Origin: Auanema rhodensis
Lineage: Eukaryota > Nematoda > Chromadorea > Rhabditida > Rhabditidae
Direction: 5' to 3'
DNA length: 64,000 bases
NCBI GenBank assembly: GCA_964057225.1
Contig: OZ059896.1
Span: 8,370,001-8,434,000 of the forward strand
The notes under the pieces were generated by a model. It searched no databases, was not told where the DNA came from, and worked only from the letters and a program-made list of their open reading frames with translations. Each line of letters starts with the position of its first letter. Positions within the stretch are counted from its first letter, which is position 1. The position numbers and the translations under genes are program-made. Shown here piece after piece: positions 13,099-25,920 of this stretch.

Positions 13099-14745
13099 AT
13101 GTCAGCAAGAGGACGAGGGAATGTAACCATAAAACGTGGAGCTTTACCTAATTTAGCATTAGCTGGCAAAAGAGAAGGCGGTGCTACACCAAGCTCCAAT
13201 ACTAGGGGGTTCGTTGTAGCTTCATATATGCTTTTAAATTTAATTTTAAGAGGAAAACGAGATGGTAGAGGACGTGGAAGAGGACGTGGTCGTGGCGGTG
13301 GTCGTGGAGGATTTCCAAAACAGGCTTTGATTCAGTCTGAGGGTATTTTTTCTGATGGGTTGAGTGGAGCTGACCCATCCAAAAGAACTGCAGATAAAGA
13401 TCCAGCAATAAGTAAAACTTATGCTGATTTCTTCTCTATATTTGGAATTGCAGCGTTTACTATTTCAAATCGTCGAGAAAAAAAGGAAGGAGCTACTGAA
13501 AAAACTTATGAAGATCCTGGAAATGGTTGGGAGGAAATGTGGGAGAGTGACGAAGAGGAAGATAAGAAAGAACTTGTGGATTTACTACAAGACAAGGTAT
13601 ATATTTATTCGATGTTAGAAAATAAATTTCTTTTTCAGTTTATTTCTGACTACCGACGTGGAAATAAAATGCCAATTGTTCTTCCACAACAGGATGAGCC
13701 GCAGTTTTTCAATGTATAAAACTGTGCTCTTCTTTTTTTATCAAATTTTCACTTAGGTATTGGAGAAAGGGACGAAAGAGGAAATGATGTCTGATAAGGA
13801 GTTAGACGATATGGAAGTGGATGATATTAAACCATCGTGAGTTGCAGGATAGTTCATCGAAATGATTGAATTTTAGAACGGTAGAAGCAGATAGTAAAGA
13901 AGAAGATCGAAATGCTACAATAAGGTTTAGTAAGAAAGCAGGTCATATATTTCTCCAAAAAGGTTACCTTGAATTTACATTTATTTTTTTATTTTTTATT
14001 TAAAGATGCTGAAGATTGTATATTCCTTCTTCAATTACCTAGCGTTGTTAATGTTCTATCAGAGACTTCGAAGACTGAAGAAATTTGTATTTCTCAGGTT
14101 AGTTTTAAAAATTTTTATCTGCTTTGAAGTTGTTTTAGCCCGATGGTGTAATTGAAGACAATGAACGTTCTAAAATCGTACCCAAGCTTCCTGCAGGGTG
14201 TAAAATTGGCTCTTTGAAAGTTACTCGAACTGGGAGATTAATTCTTCATATAAATGGAATGAAAATTGATCTCTCAAAATCAACAAATGGCGGTCATCAA
14301 GAAGTACAGTAACTTTTTGATTATTTCTACACATTTAATAATTTTATAGGGAGTAATGTTACTGGAAACTATGAGCAGAACAGAAGGATCAGGAGGTGGC
14401 ATTTTACAAGTTCGGAGTACAGAGGAAGGTTCTGACGCTGTTTATTTTATGGGAAATGTGAAACATCATTTATGCGGTTCTTTAAATTGGGCGAATGTTC
14501 AACCAAAAACTTCCACGCAAAGCGTTCGTTCTTGTTATATTTTTTAAAGTACATAATATATTTTTTAGTCAAGAGCTTCACCTACTAAGAATCAATCTAA
14601 ATCTAATAGTTCGGGTAATGTCGATTTAAAAGAAAAACTTGCTAGCATCCGTAAAGAAACGTCCAATTGGAGTAATTTAGCTGAACGATGGGCTGCCCCA
14701 CCTGGGGAGTTACCACATAGCTCTGGGAGACGCTCAGGAAAATAG
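13099..14745 (+). CDS. POLR3D: DNA-directed RNA polymerase III subunit RPC4 (POLR3D/C53 family)
   Basis: RPC4 works with RPC5 in a Pol III subcomplex used in initiation, termination and reinitiation on tRNA and 5S genes. Nine exons close in frame to 427 residues: 13099-13208, 13251-13596, 13639-13713, 13757-13836, 13877-13941, 14006-14097, 14139-14303, 14350-14523 and 14569-14745. The N-terminus has an RGRGRGRGGGRGG tract followed by ALIQSEGIFSDG, like the human GRGRGRP...VIQSHSIFEQG region. An acidic linker follows. The C-terminal domain has CKIGSLKVTRTGRLILHING and later GNVKHHLCGSLNW, equivalent to the human GKLLIRKSGRVQLLLG and GHVKHKLVCSPDF blocks. A Ser-rich tail of about 60 residues extends beyond the usual end. 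The ATG follows ATTACAG by one base. Confidence 0.92.
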
Positions 14746-14766
14746 TTTCATTTATTTTTTATTATA

Positions 14767-14789
14767 GTTGTTGTTGTTGTTGTTGTTGA
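14767..14789 (+). repeat. (GTT)n microsatellite in the RPC4 3' UTR
   Basis: Seven or more tandem GTT units just after the RPC4 stop codon, before the poly(A) signal. Confidence 0.85.
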
Positions 14790-14915
14790 TACCTTTCCCG
14801 TATCTGGAAATAACTGATTTGGTTTGCGGGTCTAAAAACTTCTGTTATATGAAAATTCTGTTATATTGTTGCGAACTAGACACGATTGTTGATACTGTTG
14901 ATAGTTTATTCGTTA

Positions 14916-14921
14916 AATAAA
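14916..14921 (+). terminator. AATAAA poly(A) signal for RPC4
   Basis: A canonical hexamer about 170 bases after the RPC4 stop codon. It is the first in the 3' region. Confidence 0.55.
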
Positions 14922-17900
14922 TGCCTTTATTAATAAGATATGCTTGCAAGAAAAACTATCATTGGTTTAACAAAGCAATATTTCACAAAGTAACTTCATA
15001 TGCAATAACATAATATAAGCTTCTGTAGTATAACAGTTTTGAAAAAAAACTAAAAGTCAAACACATTCAACATGATTTTTTTTAGTTTTAGGACTTTTCA
15101 TTCATTGCCTTATTTGATTTGTCGTAATTGCTCTTATACACTTGAGTGATTAAGGATATTAACATGAATCCCTTTGCAAATGAATATTTTTTCCAGTAAG
15201 AAAATATACACGTCTTTCATCAAGTTCTTAACATTGTTTGTAGAACTCTTTTTTATGCTTGAAGGCATTAAACAAATGTTTTTCTATTTTTGGAATCTAT
15301 ATGAATAGTACTTTGGAAAAATGTGTCATTGTTTATATCAATAGAAAATTTTGGTGATAATCAAAACTTTTTAATAAATTTTTATGAAATAAAATCATAT
15401 TTCGTCTAATAAAATGAGATGAACTTTGATATGAAAAATGAGCTTCTATTTTTAATTTGAGATCAGATGAGTCTTGCGATGCAAAAACGATTTTCATATT
15501 GATGATTGAAATCTCTTTAGACAGATTTGCAAATGAAGCATGAAGTTGATGAAAGATTATTGAAAAAGAAACTAGATGTACTCTTCTAGTAATTCATTGT
15601 ATATTGAAATGCTTTAAGGAAAATATGTTCTTATATTGTTCTTTTTGTCAGATTAGACATGTCGTTTATTTCATTTAGCATGTTACTTGTTACCAAATCG
15701 TCCAGTAATTGTACTCTTTTTTTCTTGTAATTAATCTTTGAGTTTGAAGTATTTCTAGAAAAAATAATTTCTCCGTTTATCCTCATTAGTTGAGTAAAGT
15801 TAAAACAATTTGAAAAAAATTAGAAAGGAATTCTTTTATACTTTCCCATTCGAACTTGAGTTAATTTTATTTTTAAAATTTGAATAAAAGGCTCGTTCCA
15901 TAATCAAGTCTCAATCAAAATTTGTGAGGAACATTATCTTATTTAATGATTTTAGATTTTTTTTTAATATTTTTAATATCAATGACACTACCATAAACTA
16001 TTTAAAAAATTCATTTTAATCTATGGCTCGAGCGGAAAATATGTATATGCAATATATTTTTCAATGTTATTTAGACTTAATGAAATTGTTTTCTTTCATT
16101 TTAATTTTATAAATTAATTATCTATATATTTTTTGTATGGAAGAAGTTAAATGCATCCTCGAACATTTTTTCGAACATTTCATTTAATTGTTACGACTTT
16201 GTAATACAAGAAATGGTACACAAAAATGTTGGAAACATCTAATATCAAATGAAATTATATACGTTCTGTAAAAAAAATAGAATTTCTAATATCTACGTAG
16301 AAAAAATTTTAAGCTACGTACTTTCTAGGATTTCTTTTTGATTTAATTAAAAAGTACTTTGCGATAGTTAGAACCCAATCCTTTAAAATCAAAGATGATG
16401 TTGACGTCATTTCTTTGTGAAGCTGCTTTTTGTTTTCAAAGAAGAAGTAAAAAAAAATGTTGAACAAGAAATAGGTTTGTGGTCTATCTTTCATTCATGT
16501 AAGTTCGGATCATAGTTCTGAAAGCAATCGAAATTGAATTAAATATTCAAAGGTTTTTCATGTGTTCGAAGTTCTTAATCTTTTTCAATGAAAGTCTATT
16601 TGAAATTTCTGATCAGTTCGATAGCTTTACAACTGAGAGCAGCTAAGGTTACAATGTTTGTTTTTGAAGTTTTCCTTTTTGAATTTGAATATCTTTTTCA
16701 ATATGTGGTAAGAGATCTTAGAGTTTAAGTAGCGGACTTTGTTCATCTATCTTCTTCCTTGATATCAAATGAATCAAAATGTGGAAACAAACAAAAAGTG
16801 TCATCTGGGTGGCACCCCATTAACATTCAATTCAAACTTTTGAGAAAAAGTTTAACTTTAACTGTCCAACTTGAGACCACTAAGATGCACTTCCTTAAGA
16901 AAGGCCAATTTGGAGATAAAGGCGATTTTCGAACAATTAACCATCTTTCTTTATCTAGTCAACTTTTCTTCTTCTTTGGTTTGGCTTACAGAACAACTAA
17001 AATTAATTTAATTAAATATTCCAATTAATTATTTGAGAAAAAAACATTCTAACAGCCTAGCTCATTTGTTTCTTTACAAAGAAAGCTTAAATATATAATT
17101 TTTGTTGCTGTCACAAAGATACTTATTTTCTCTAAATTATTGACCCAAAAACATTCAGAATTTTTCTGATATATTCATATACTCGTTTATTAAACAATTG
17201 ATTTTAAATGTTCAGAAGTTCTTTTTTTTATGACGGCCAGTTATGTTTTTTTCTTTTATTTTTCATTTTCATTTGAATTTTAACTAATTTTTCTGTTGTT
17301 ATCTGGGAGCTCACATGGTTCCGTTTTGTAAATTTTGCTTCTTCTTTCACTTTCCAAAAAACAAGGCAATCTAATGAAACTGATGGGGTAGTAGAGCAGA
17401 AGTTTTTCAAGATGAGTTTTATAGTTCGAAAGTAAATTAACTTGAGAAATGAACAAGTTGTAAATGTTAAAAACCATATGTTCGAAATATTAACAGCTTT
17501 TGTTTTGATTCCACATGAATTTACATAAAATGGGCAAATACCAAGAAATGAATATAAAATGTGTAATGTTCTATTGAGACCGTTTACGTGTTTTAATTGA
17601 AAACTATTTACTTACTCATTTATTATTATAAAATATGTATAAACACATAAATAAAACAGTTAGAGAAATAAATGTATTACCTTAGTTATTAAATTAAATT
17701 AACACTTCTATTAATATTTATTAAAAATATTTCTTATTATAATTAATATTTTAAGCTTAAGCAGGTTGCAAATCTTGTATTATTTCGTTGTGATTAATTC
17801 TATTCCGTTAATGTTTTGTGCCTTTTCCTTACTTCATATCCTTTACAAAAAAATGAAAAAAGAACGGGATTCTTTTTTTTCATTAGGAAAAACATTTGCG

Positions 17901-17994
17901 TTGTTTTAGCTGATTATTTCTGTGACATCAAATATTTTATTATTTTATAACATATGCAAGTATATTTCTTTATATATTATATACATATTCTTTC

Positions 17995-17999
<5 letters not shown>

Positions 18000-18028
<29 letters not shown>
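18000..18028. repeat. (AT)n microsatellite
   Basis: Perfect TA dinucleotide run of about 14 units in the gene desert. Confidence 0.9.
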
Positions 18029-18033
<5 letters not shown>

Positions 18034-21000
18034 GTATATATTCTTATAAAAATATCTATAAATTCAATATCTTAATCATAACCTCTTGAGTAAGAGGATA
18101 ATTGCTTGATCCTACGGACGGCTTGTTCTTATTTTGTTGTCTCAGCTTTCTTCATCAAGTTAAAGTATTTTGTTATTTATTAACATTTGCTCAGAGTTGT
18201 TACTAAATTCAAAATTGGCAGCAAGATGTTTGTACATTTCTTCATAGATAGCTGAAGTATAGTTGACCTATAGTTAAGTTGACATGTAAATTTCCACTTC
18301 GTTATAAATTTACTTCCAATTACTATACATATGACATTGACCAAAAGCCTTTGCTGTCAACTTTCTTTCGCATACGAATTAAGAAATAGATATAATATTA
18401 CAAATTTCATATATATATAGAGTACAATATTTATAAAAAAATTGTTATGACAAACTTTTTGTTGTAATAGCTTCTTTTTATGTTTTAAATAGTAGTTATG
18501 CAACAAATAGATAGCAAGATATAGAATGAATCCTCCATTCATTTTATCAAAATGAAATGTACTCTCTTAATGTTTATATTCTCACATAAACTTATATTAA
18601 GCTAATGATAAATATAATATTTGCTAAACTATTCATTTTATTATCTTTTTTTGCATTATAGTTTTATATAAAATAATAGGTCATTTGAATATATAAATAT
18701 TATTTTAGCATTTGAAACAATAGTTTTATTCTCTGAATATAAAATTCTATAATATTAGATTTTTGTTATTTCTGAATATAATTCATTGAGTGTGAATATT
18801 GGAGACATATTTTCATACGATTCCCTTAGGGCTTAACCCAGTCTTTTCTTGAACACAACTTGACCAAACTTTTTTTTTTCTACAAACGAAAAAACCAAAC
18901 TGTAAATAAATATATCTTCAAGAGTAAATTGCAATTTAAAGAAGTTTTTCTTAAGTTTTTTTTCAATTATTTTGTGCCTGTTATACACATATATGTACGT
19001 AGTACATACTATATTTTATTATTCCAATGTGCATTGATGTACATATGTATGTCTGACGTCGTCTGAGCCATTGGATTAAGAATTTTAATAAAAAATACTA
19101 AAATTCGTCAGAAAAAAATCCATTAATACCTTTTGAAGCATTTACTTCCTCTAAATTGTGGGATTGATCATATCTTAATAAACCATATTTCAAATTCGCA
19201 GTCGAGATGGAAAGCTGAATACAACATGTGGTTGATCTCACGAATCTTGTATTTTAATTTAAAATTATACATGTTTATATACAATTTTTTTCCATATATT
19301 TCGAATGATATTTTACGATAAAAGTTATATTCATTTGGATGTTCTATGTAAATGTTTTATATTAGTATACTTTATTATAGTTATTAGTAGGCAATACATC
19401 AATGTTATAATAAGTATATTCAGAAATATAATTTTTGAACGCATTAATGATCTTCATTCTGAACCCTAAACAATAATACATACTATGCTTTATACATATT
19501 TATAAAATTATAGTAAATGATTTTCAGATACACTCTATCTATCTTCCTCCGCAAATCCTATTCATTTGTAACTTCGTGATGTGTTCTCAATCACTTATTT
19601 TATAATTAGAAAATCGCAAAATAACTTCATATGTTTTTATTTTGTCAACTTGATAACATTTTTTTAATTTCCAAATTTTCGAACTTAAATGTGAAAAAAT
19701 GGAAAAACATTGAATGACTTATTTCATCTAAACATGTACACATGTGCATCCATAGATGCATGCCCATGTAACTGCATATATAGATGTGGATGTATATATC
19801 AATTAAGATTTCTTTTTTTCACATTTGCTTTCAATACATATACGGACATTATAATACATAAATTAATTGAAAATATCCAATAAAATTTACTATTTTCACT
19901 ATGTTTATATCTAAATATATTCATTATTAGCCATATTTCATATTCTATTGTATGACGTCATGAGATTTTTTGGAATATTGATGTATGTATGTGTAGTATA
20001 TTCATCTCAATACATCCGGAAAAAAAGAAAACGTTCTTGAGGTTATATCTAAATATATCTATTTATATATAAGAAATTTCAATATAGATATATAGAGATA
20101 TATTTATATATCGAAATTTCTAATTTTATATTCTTTTCAGTCCGTATTTCACAATGCTTACAAGTTGGCAACATTTTTTAAGAGAAAAAAGACAAGACAA
20201 AGAAGTATAAGCTTTTATTTCATTTTTCATTGACACTGAATAATATTATCGTCATCAGAACATGAAGTACCAGGGTATATGTGTATATCTGTCTATCTAT
20301 ATCCTTCATTGAGATGTCAAATTTCCGCATTTGAGAATATTGTTATAGTGCCCTAAGACATGCACTCCAGAAGCATACGAAAGCTAGAGTTCGCACTTCG
20401 CTGCAACTATAGTTTTCTTCAGATTTAATGGAGTATTGTACTTATTTTATCTGGTATTATACATATTTCCTACAATCAACTGCCATGAACTTGTTCTATT
20501 TTTTTCCTTCTCATTATCAGCCGTTTTCTTGAAGTTTTCCCAGCTATTGTTTATGAAACTACGTAAGAATTTAGCCTTATTTGTTTGGTTTTACAGATAA
20601 TTGTTTGAAATAAGTTTTCTCGATAAGATATATCATAAATAACCCGCTGCAGGGAATACGTTTGAACTTCGTAATCTCAACATTTTTCTCATCTCCTTTT
20701 TATGAAAATTATATCTTCTTCACATGTTTTGCTCATGTTTTCTTCCGTCTAAAAGATTTCCCTGTGAATCGTTTTCTTCTTCTCCTGCTTCTTCAAAATA
20801 TCAGAAATACTATCCGTTCCAATTTCACATTTTCTGATTTTTATATAGTAAGAATATGTAAAATAAAAATACATTTTTTTCAAAAGAATTATAATAAAAA
20901 CCTATTTGATATCAATAATCCAAAATTTAAAGTTATTTTAATAGTTATATGAATTACGATGAAAAAAAGAAAGTTATGTCATCAAACGTTATTTATTTGT

Positions 21001-24000
21001 TTTTCATCTATGCTCAATGATGTTGCTTGAACCTCAATTGAATACACATATCATAGCTTCCGTTCTGAATTTTCGCGCTTCTATGGTAGCTGCTAAATTT
21101 TATGAATTTTTCAAATTTTTCTTCATTTTTTGTCATTTATCATTTCTTTTGTTTCTTTATTCAATACCTGAAATAGATTTATTTGTTTGAATGCTAGTCA
21201 AGCATAACGAATGTTTATTAGTATTTGACATGCAAAGCACGTCGTTGCTAACAGTCCTCAGTATGTCGTATGAACATTGACCCTTTAGATAGATCCAATC
21301 GATGTGAATATCAAGTATATCTTGTTTTAGCTCACTTTATCTGTGCAATTCACATAATAACTTTGAAATACAATGATTTTTCCACATATGCATACGAACT
21401 AACACATGTATGTATAAGACTTAGTATTCAATAACACTTATAGAGATTCTTTCCAACCAATTTTAAAAATTTAATTTTAACTTCTTGTCTTCCTATTTTT
21501 CATATTTTTCATCCCGTAATTTACTTGTATATCCTGTTTTTACTAAGCAAAAAAAAAGTTCTGCCTCAAGCGTATATCACCAAAATATCCTAATAACTCA
21601 AAAACGTTTGATTATTTTAATGCCATTAATCAAGAATGAGGCTCACTTTTAGCTTCAAAGCTTACAAGCATGCAATGTTCTCGTGTGCTTTACTCTTCCA
21701 ACTTAAGCAAATAGATTAAATAAAGTCGTCTTAAACTCTCGAAAGAGATCACCGTCTTTCTACAGCTGGCACGAAATCTTTTTGAAAAGAATTGTCAAAA
21801 TACAATATAGTTTTTTTTTTGAAGAAGAAGATTTGTAAAGCTCTTTTTAAATTCAGTGAAAATTTGAAGTTTGATGTATCCAGATGTATTCAGAGTATTT
21901 GAGAATAGCCTCTCCCAGTTCCACGCCAGAGTGTGCTTTTCCCTATCTCACTTATTTCATTCTCTCACTCTTAAAAATTTTTTCTTTTCCGTTCTTCTTT
22001 AACGTTTTTCTCTTCCTTTTGCAATTTGACACTCAAGAACAAAAATGTAAAGAGTAAGTTTTGTGTCATTTGGATGACGCCTTGTCAATTGGTTAACTTA
22101 TCATTCAACGTTTTTACCTTTGACTCTCATTTCTCTTCATTTCCATCATCATATTTTACAAGTTAGCATCACTTATGTAAAAACTTTAGAAGTATTTCAA
22201 TCCTCGCTCTACTATTTCAGCTTCCTCTCGTGACCGGAACAACAGAAAAAGCTGAAACGAAAGAAAGGATAAGTCTTCAGATCTATCCGTAGTGTATCTA
22301 GTTTGCTACCATCAGTTCTATTTTTCTTGAGTAAAAACTGTAACCACTGCAAGTCTTATTTTTGCCTGAAGATAATATATTCTATTTACAATTAAAAAAA
22401 TCCATTTATCATCCAAAAAAAGAAGAAAAAGAAGTAAAAATGAAAATAAAATAATAGCGTCATACTTCAACTGCTTTTCCAATTATCGTTTGAACGTTGA
22501 AGTTCTTATTTAATAATATTATACAAAGCTTTATAAGTTTTTTTGGAAACCTCAAATAGTTATTAATATAATATTTTTTCTTGATTAAAAATTGGACTTA
22601 TTCAATGAAACAATAAGATAATATATAAGCTTAAATTGAATGTCATTGTCATGATTTCAATTTCCGATTACTTAAAGGTAATACCTATTTAATTTTTCAT
22701 ATTTTTTGTTCTAGAGAATATTTTAATATAATATGATATGATGTAGGTATTTATCATGATTTTATGTGAATTTTTAGATTTTTCATGTTCATATAGTATA
22801 CATATAGTATATAATTCTATGAAACATGTACATATGTATGTATTTATTAATAAAACACAAAAAAAAACATTTTTTTATTATAAAAATGATTTTTTAATAT
22901 TATATATGTACATACATACATGAATATTAGTATATTAAACTTTTCTAACTCATCAATTAGCATTTCTTCTTCCTCTTCTTTTATTTTTTGATCATGATCT
23001 TTGGATGTAACTCATTTAAATGATGATGGAATCATAGAATTCTACTTTCTTTATATGCTAGTATTACTTCATATTCATTTTCGGATCATCGCAACTCATC
23101 ACAATGATGAATTGACATAATTTAATGAAAAAAATTAAATTTCTTTAAATTTCAGTCGTTTTGAATTATATGCCTATACATATCATTTTAATTTAATACC
23201 TTTTAAATGAGTAATACTTATGCAGACTTGGATATTATCCATATAATTGTATAGAAAAATATGATGGTATTTATAGAAATTTATTCAAAAAAATATATGA
23301 ATTAATTAACTTTATAAACTATATTTACAGAAAATTTATATTTCGTTTAAAAATTGTTATTGTTTATGATAATGTTGTATAGTTTTAACTCATTTCTAAT
23401 AGTTTCATCTTGATGATTTACCATTTTTTTCAATTATTTTAATCTATTAAACATCTTTATAAACATCTATCTATGTATATATGTATATGTATTTATATAT
23501 ATATTTATACAAAATATAGATATATAGATATTGATATAGATATGTATATGTATAGATATATCAATATGTATATATATACATATATATATAATATATATGA
23601 TATGTCTGTGTATATCTTCAAAAACCAGTGTACATATAGCTAAAAATATAAACAATAATTAGACGTTTTCAAATTGTTCATGAAAATATTTCCCGTGCAA
23701 TTATTACATGTAATGTTAAAAACTTTATTGTTGTTTCATTTTCATTAAGTTTGTCAACTAAATATTAATAAATACAAAAATAATCATATTTTAATACTAT
23801 AACACCCTTTTCGAAGAATATATGTATATGTAGTTCATTCTTACTAAATAGGATCTATCAAAAAAATATATTTAATATGTTTATACATACATTTATCTTT
23901 AATATTTTTTTTCTGATTAACACAGTTATATCAAAAATATATTCCAAAAATATTCTATAATTGTGTGAAATAATGATAATAGGTTATCATAAAAAGAAAA

Positions 24001-24471
24001 TACGGAACTTTTTTTTATTTCAGTTGTACTCGATTAATTTTAAATACTGTGTATAATCAAAAATCCTATGATTTTACCTATAAGATATAGTATTCAAAAA
24101 TATTTCAAATACTTAACTACATAAGTATATTAAATCTTCTTTTGATTCCTCTTCATCAACACAAATATTTAATCTGTTTTCCAATTTAGATAGACTGCTA
24201 GTAAAGAAACACATAAGAGTTTTTCCTTGTTTTCACATTTTTCAACAAAAAATTTGGAAAAATGAAAAATTGCAAACTCCAAGATATTTAGTGTATGCAC
24301 ATGTATACGAAATCTTTTCTCTATCTACTTCTAAATATTTTATAAAAATTATACAATTATTTAACACTTTTGAAATCATTTTACCATGTACTTATATTAC
24401 TAGTATTTAGCTTCATTTTTTTTTGACACATGTACATATTTTTATATAATATATTGATCTTTATATAATAT

Positions 24472-24497
24472 ATATACTATACTATACTATACTATAC
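24472..24497. repeat. (TATAC)n pentanucleotide repeat
   Basis: About five tandem TATAC/ACTAT units adjoining a TATATA stretch. Pentamer repeats are rare elsewhere in the window. Confidence 0.85.
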
Positions 24498-25514
24498 TTA
24501 AATGGCGAGAAAAAGTAATAAAACGGCTTTTCCACCATTTTCGATATTTGAAAATTCAAGACAATTCTCATCTTTTACCTCTTTAGCATCATCTTTAATA
24601 GTAAAGATCAATTAGTTCATACTCATTTCTTTTTGCTGTCATGAACGTCCTTATTTGCATTTCTTTAGTTCGTTTGTTTTAGATATATACATATAGATAT
24701 GCCTTTAACTCAATTTAAATGCTTTATTAAATTTACTGCAAATTCAAAGAATTTCTATATTCTCACTATTCTTCCATTACTCAATTCATTGATTTTCTTC
24801 TGTTCTATTCATTAGGGTAAAATAATTTGTTTTATAATACGATAAATATAAATTTATATTTAGGTAAATTTTCTATATTTATATACTATGATATCAGATT
24901 TTTCTTTAGTTTTCCTAAAATAGACGCAAAACATCCTATAGTTATTACACACTCTTTTCGTTTTCTATATTATCTAATCCTCTCGTCTTATCTCTAAAAA
25001 ATTTTGTTTTTTTTTTGTTCAAATCTCGTTCAACAATTTTTTTTTCAAATTTTTCAAAGTTACATATATCTTATCTTATATAATCCTCATTATCATTTTA
25101 CTTGTTGTTCTTTTTCTTTCTTTTTTTTTTAACAAAACAAATCATAATGTTAAGCTTCATTATGCATAAATGATACATATATTATATAATAAAGAATGTT
25201 ATTAAATTTGTTTATACGGATACTACTATTTTTCCTTCTTCAATTTTCATTTAGACATCTTTAATGAAATTTAACTACTCCAATTACAATTTTTGCTTTT
25301 ATTGTGTTCTTAAGATTTACACAATGTAAGATGTTTATCGAGTCAAAAGCAGATTAGAAAAGCAGTATGATCATTTTTGTTCTTTCTTTTCATAGAAATA
25401 AGTAATAATTTTATTATTTTTTGTAATCTAATAATTATATATATAGATATACAGATATACAGATATATATATATATTTTATTTATATTGAAATAGTTATG
25501 TAAATCTGCTTTGT

Positions 25515-25605
25515 GAACATAGCTCGGTTGTTAGCTTTCTCGCGTCCGTAAAGCTGTACTTCCTGGTAACTAGGATCGGGAATACAAACGAAGAATTCAG
25601 TCTTT
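25515..25605. other. GC-raised island with inverted repeats
   Basis: An abrupt rise in G+C in otherwise AT-rich DNA. AGCTTT...AAAGCT forms a six-base stem, and CCTGGTAACTAGG is near-palindromic. There is no convincing coding potential. It could be a regulatory element or part of a structured RNA together with the island 250 bases downstream. Confidence 0.3.
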
Positions 25606-25839
25606 TTTTTCTCTAAAACATAATTTATTGTTAACTACTACTATTATTCACATTCAGAATGTATGAGAAGCAATTTTCTGTGATATATACAGATCATAGA
25701 TATTACAAAGAGATCAATATTCATGAATTCATCTGTCATCAATACTTCTCAATTTTATTGTTTTTTTTTTCAATTTTTTTATTCTTTCTATTTTTTATAT
25801 TTTAAAAATGATGAACTAATTGCCTATTTTACGAATATT

Positions 25840-25920
25840 GGTGGTCTCAACCGATGCCCATCGGATAGCCTGACGGTTATGTCAGCAGGGAGATTCTGGT
25901 ACCGATGAAGCCGGGTACTT
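25840..25920 (+). ncRNA. Candidate structured RNA: three successive hairpins
   Basis: Three short hairpins follow one another in a sharply GC-raised island: CCGAT/ATCGG (25851-25855 with 25860-25864), CTGAC/GTCAG (25870-25874 with 25881-25885) and GTACC/GGTAC (25899-25903 with 25914-25918). A GATTCTGG stretch precedes the third hairpin, which is where an Sm site would sit in an snRNA or SL RNA, but it is a poor match. I see no known snRNA, tRNA or snoRNA signature, and strand and identity are not settled. A palindromic cis-element is an alternative. Confidence 0.3.

Noticed and set aside
16759-17028. 89-codon open frame in the gene desert
   Set aside because: Lys/Leu/Phe-rich with no domain, no splice partners and base composition like its surroundings.
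18001-18200. Possible mobile element or terminal inverted repeats in the AT-rich desert
   Set aside because: Only dinucleotide repeats are seen. There is no transposase-like frame, paired inverted termini or target-site duplication.
23467-23655. 62-codon Ile/Tyr/His frame
   Set aside because: It is translation of TATA/GATA simple sequence.
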